From NCBI RefSeq assembly GCF_002243345.2, contig NZ_CP022655.2:1018001-1082000 (forward strand): a DNA stretch of 64,000 bases, given 5' to 3'. The notes below the pieces were generated by a model. That model was not told where the DNA came from and made no database searches. It saw only the letters and a program-made list of their open reading frames with translations. A program made the position numbers and the translations under genes. This document shows positions 61,638 to 64,000 of this stretch, piece after piece; position 1 is the stretch's first letter; every line of letters begins with the position of its first letter. The stretch is from Paenibacillus sp. RUD330. GTDB lineage: Bacteria > Bacillota > Bacilli > Paenibacillales > Paenibacillaceae.

Positions 61638-64000
61638 ATGAGAATCAGAACGATAACCTACCAATCAATCTTGGTTATGCTCATCATTTCAGTGATGATG
61701 AGCATAATTCCACCTAGTATTATAAAAGCAAATAATAATGATCCTGAACTGCAACAGAATAAAAAAGAACAGCAACAGAATACCAAAGAAAAGAAAAAGA
61801 AAAATAAAAGTAAGGAGATTGCAGATACATTCAGTGTTCAAGAAGAAGAAGTGCAAGCGTATTTAAATCAGGGTTATACAGCTGATGAATTGAATGTAGC
61901 TCTGTCTAAACAAAACCAAGAAGCAATTCCACTAACAAAGGCTTTAGGAAAAGCCAAAAAGATTAAAATTAACCGTTCCAAAGACACAAGTATAATTAAA
62001 GAAGGGGATTCCTACGTACAATTTGGTGTCACCAACTCCCTTTCTGCAGCAGCAGAACAGCCAGTTTCGCCAGTTAAAGATGAAACTTTAAAGAATTTGG
62101 ACATAAAACAAGATCAAGCTCCATATTCCGTAAGTGCCAGCACCGGAACATCAGTTTCAACTATTAATGGCAGCGTCTCTTCGTCATCAACTGATTTTAT
62201 TTTGCCTGGACGGAACGGGCTGTCTTTTGCTTTAACACGTTCCTATAATTCTTCAAATGCCCAGTATTACGATGTTAGTCGATCCTATTATAATGATAGA
62301 TATGGAGAAACAGTTAAGTTTAAAGCAACTGCTAAACAATATGTACTTGTTTTTGCCCCTGTATTTCAAATGAGGCATAATCGAGATTATGCGGATTGCA
62401 ATGGAAATGTTCTATACAGGGAATTTATTGGAATGGACGAATGGACCTTAGAGAAGACAAGTTTGTCGGAATCGGAAGCACAAAATTTGACAGATAAAGT
62501 TATAAGAGATAAGCCTACTTATACGGGTAGTTTTTCTTCATGTTCCAACAACCAGAAAAAGCGTGACGTATTTATTTACAATATCAATAGTGCTTATAAC
62601 GCAATCGTAGACGAACAATATCAGAACGTACTTAGTCGCGGTGAGTTTGATAGTAATCTGTTTACGCAACATGTGGAAGCTGTTAACAAAAAAGCGGAAA
62701 TTGACCGTCTTGCTGGTTCTACGACTGAATACTTAAAAGGAGATCTTGTAAAAGATAATGGTGGTTATAAGTATTACAGATACTATATTGATGCAGGTTC
62801 AACAGCTACTATAGCTACTGTACCAATTGGAAACTGGTATCCATATCAAACGACATCCAAGACATTCAGCGATATGAATTTCCCTATCGGTAAAGGATGG
62901 AACTGGGATCTTCCCTATATTATAAATAATAAGAACATAAATCTTGGTAATGGCGGACAGTATGAAATAAGTGGAACCAAGCTTAAAGGATATGCATGGA
63001 ATGACTTATCCATACTATCTGAAAGCGGAACGGTTTCAGTAAATCAGACCAGTCAATCATATACGCATGTATTAAGTTCGATCGATGGAGTGAAAAAATA
63101 TTTCAATAACTCTGGCCAAATAATTAAAATCACGGATAAATACAATAATTTTATTGATTTTGGTTACGAGAATGTGCCTGTATATGGGCAGAATTTATTA
63201 ACGAGTATTAGTGATCCGATTGGAAACAAAATCACGATTCGCTATACAACAAGTGAAGTTGTCCTTGCATTGGGTGATCGGACTGTCACATATAAGAAGG
63301 CCTCCATACAAAATAATGGAACTACAATTGAACTGCTAGATCGAGTCACCGACCCCGAAAATAGGATAACCCGTTACGAGTATAAGCAAGCTACAAACAC
63401 AAGATATAACTTACTCAGTTCTGATGTGAATTCCGGTATTTATAATGGTTATGCATTGTTGGAAAAGATCTATCATCCTACAGGTGCCGAGTCCCAAATC
63501 AAGTATGAAAATCTCCCAACTACAAGATATATTGGGCCCAACGCCATTAATCAGGAATATCGAGCACAATGGACAGAAGATCATATCGTTATAACCAATC
63601 CAGATACGCAGGCTGCAACTTTTTTGACAAATAATCGCATTAATTATTCCTATCCAAGCGATATCGCTTCTTCATATGGTGAAGATGCGTTCTTTTCTAC
63701 TAGTATGGACGATGGGCTTGTTCAAACTGTATACCAATATGAAAAAGATTATATTGATGAAGATAATCCAACTGTCTATTACAATACGAGCGTTAATCAA
63801 AAGCAAAATGGGCTGCAAACGACGTACTCTAATGAGTTTGATCGAGGACGTAAAATGACTACACCAATTAAAACAACCACAGAGTACAAGAACACTCAAT
63901 TAGGTTCTATAAGAACGGAAGCGACCAGTCAGTCCTTTGACGATGCTGGGAATCTCTTATCACAGACAGCCAAAAACGGGATCAGTATTCAATACACGTA
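61638..64000 (+). CDS. RHS-repeat family secreted protein, 5' part
   Basis: 787 codons are present and the frame is open at the window edge. A signal peptide (LVMLIISVMMSIIPPSIIKA) and a Lys/Gln-rich segment (~35-60) lead to a DUF6531-like entry (STDFILPGRNGLSFALTRSYNS) and RHS/YD features (IDGVKKYFNNSGQI, VTDPENRITRYEY, SFDDAGNLLSQTAKNG). CAGGAGAG lies before the ATG. RHS proteins form beta-cage shells and often carry a C-terminal toxin; the C-terminus and any toxin or immunity gene lie beyond this window. Wall-associated WapA-like proteins are the nearest known relatives in Bacilli. Confidence 0.9.
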   Translation, partial: MRIRTITYQSILVMLIISVMMSIIPPSIIKANNNDPELQQNKKEQQQNTKEKKKKNKSKEIADTFSVQEEEVQAYLNQGYTADELNVALSKQNQEAIPLTKALGKAKKIKINRSKDTSIIKEGDSYVQFGVTNSLSAAAEQPVSPVKDETLKNLDIKQDQAPYSVSASTGTSVSTINGSVSSSSTDFILPGRNGLSFALTRSYNSSNAQYYDVSRSYYNDRYGETVKFKATAKQYVLVFAPVFQMRHNRDYADCNGNVLYREFIGMDEWTLEKTSLSESEAQNLTDKVIRDKPTYTGSFSSCSNNQKKRDVFIYNINSAYNAIVDEQYQNVLSRGEFDSNLFTQHVEAVNKKAEIDRLAGSTTEYLKGDLVKDNGGYKYYRYYIDAGSTATIATVPIGNWYPYQTTSKTFSDMNFPIGKGWNWDLPYIINNKNINLGNGGQYEISGTKLKGYAWNDLSILSESGTVSVNQTSQSYTHVLSSIDGVKKYFNNSGQIIKITDKYNNFIDFGYENVPVYGQNLLTSISDPIGNKITIRYTTSEVVLALGDRTVTYKKASIQNNGTTIELLDRVTDPENRITRYEYKQATNTRYNLLSSDVNSGIYNGYALLEKIYHPTGAESQIKYENLPTTRYIGPNAINQEYRAQWTEDHIVITNPDTQAATFLTNNRINYSYPSDIASSYGEDAFFSTSMDDGLVQTVYQYEKDYIDEDNPTVYYNTSVNQKQNGLQTTYSNEFDRGRKMTTPIKTTTEYKNTQLGSIRTEATSQSFDDAGNLLSQTAKNGISIQYT

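Overview
The window looks like chromosome from a Paenibacillus-like, spore-forming Firmicute. The evidence is a GC-rich core (roughly 60% by eye), strong Shine-Dalgarno sites with frequent GTG/TTG starts, a lysine riboswitch, a Tyr T-box, cre-like catabolite sites, SLH (S-layer homology) domains, a KinB-like kinase, an LplABC-type sugar importer and many scattered glycosidases. No rRNA, tRNA, cas genes, transposase or phage structural genes were seen. The genus is an inference.

Layout. 1-2.6 kb: a partial MocR-type regulator divergent from a GNAT, then a TetR regulator divergent from a DHA2 drug/H+ antiporter (2.7-4.2 kb). 4.5-7.2 kb: promoter, L-box lysine riboswitch, terminator and a three-gene polar amino-acid ABC importer, so probably lysine uptake. 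7.4-12.1 kb: housekeeping and accessory genes (YdeI-like protein, a 36-aa membrane peptide, a DinB/WYL/monooxygenase operon, a membrane-tethered HTH protein, an AraC regulator). 12.3-19.7 kb: GH42 beta-galactosidase, AlkA glycosylase, FAD oxidoreductase, sporulation-type kinase, a C1q/TNF-like protein and a DUF6886-like protein. 19.7-25.1 kb: a very large SLH-anchored GH5 enzyme behind a consensus sigma-A promoter. 26-30.5 kb: VOC, double GNAT, methyltransferase, T-box-tyrS. 31-35.7 kb: lipoprotein, LacI regulator, alpha/beta hydrolase, GNAT, a second intracellular GH5. 36.6-39.7 kb: threonine catabolism (tdh, kbl) with an XRE-cupin regulator. 39.9-46.2 kb: LacI regulator, CUT1 ABC importer (two permeases, binding lipoprotein) and a Gfo/Idh/MocA oxidoreductase. 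46.4-52.3 kb: a surface-type cluster (seven-repeat DUF11 protein, small hydrophobic protein, Asp-box protein). 52.4-56.5 kb: DinB, RidA-like, GH2 beta-mannosidase.

At about 56.5 kb the composition drops abruptly to AT-rich (roughly 35% GC by eye). The last 7.5 kb is a same-strand set of three secreted proteins: a PPC/fibronectin-III protein ending in an RHS/YD-like stub, a subtilisin-family protease with fibronectin-III tail, and the start of a large RHS-repeat protein that runs off the window. This looks horizontally acquired and is one of the two most interesting items.

The other is a composite palindromic intergenic element present twice (25306-25488 and 36340-36523). Each copy has four 21-bp palindromes (TAACGGA-N7-TCCGTTA) at the same spacing (50, 62, 50/51 bp), with the two halves in opposite orientation. 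It resembles the architecture of a BIME/MITE. The two GH5 enzymes, GH2 beta-mannosidase, GH42 beta-galactosidase and two sugar-type LacI regulators together suggest (galacto)mannan or related plant/fungal polysaccharide use, with cre-like sites before one GH5 and the ABC operon.
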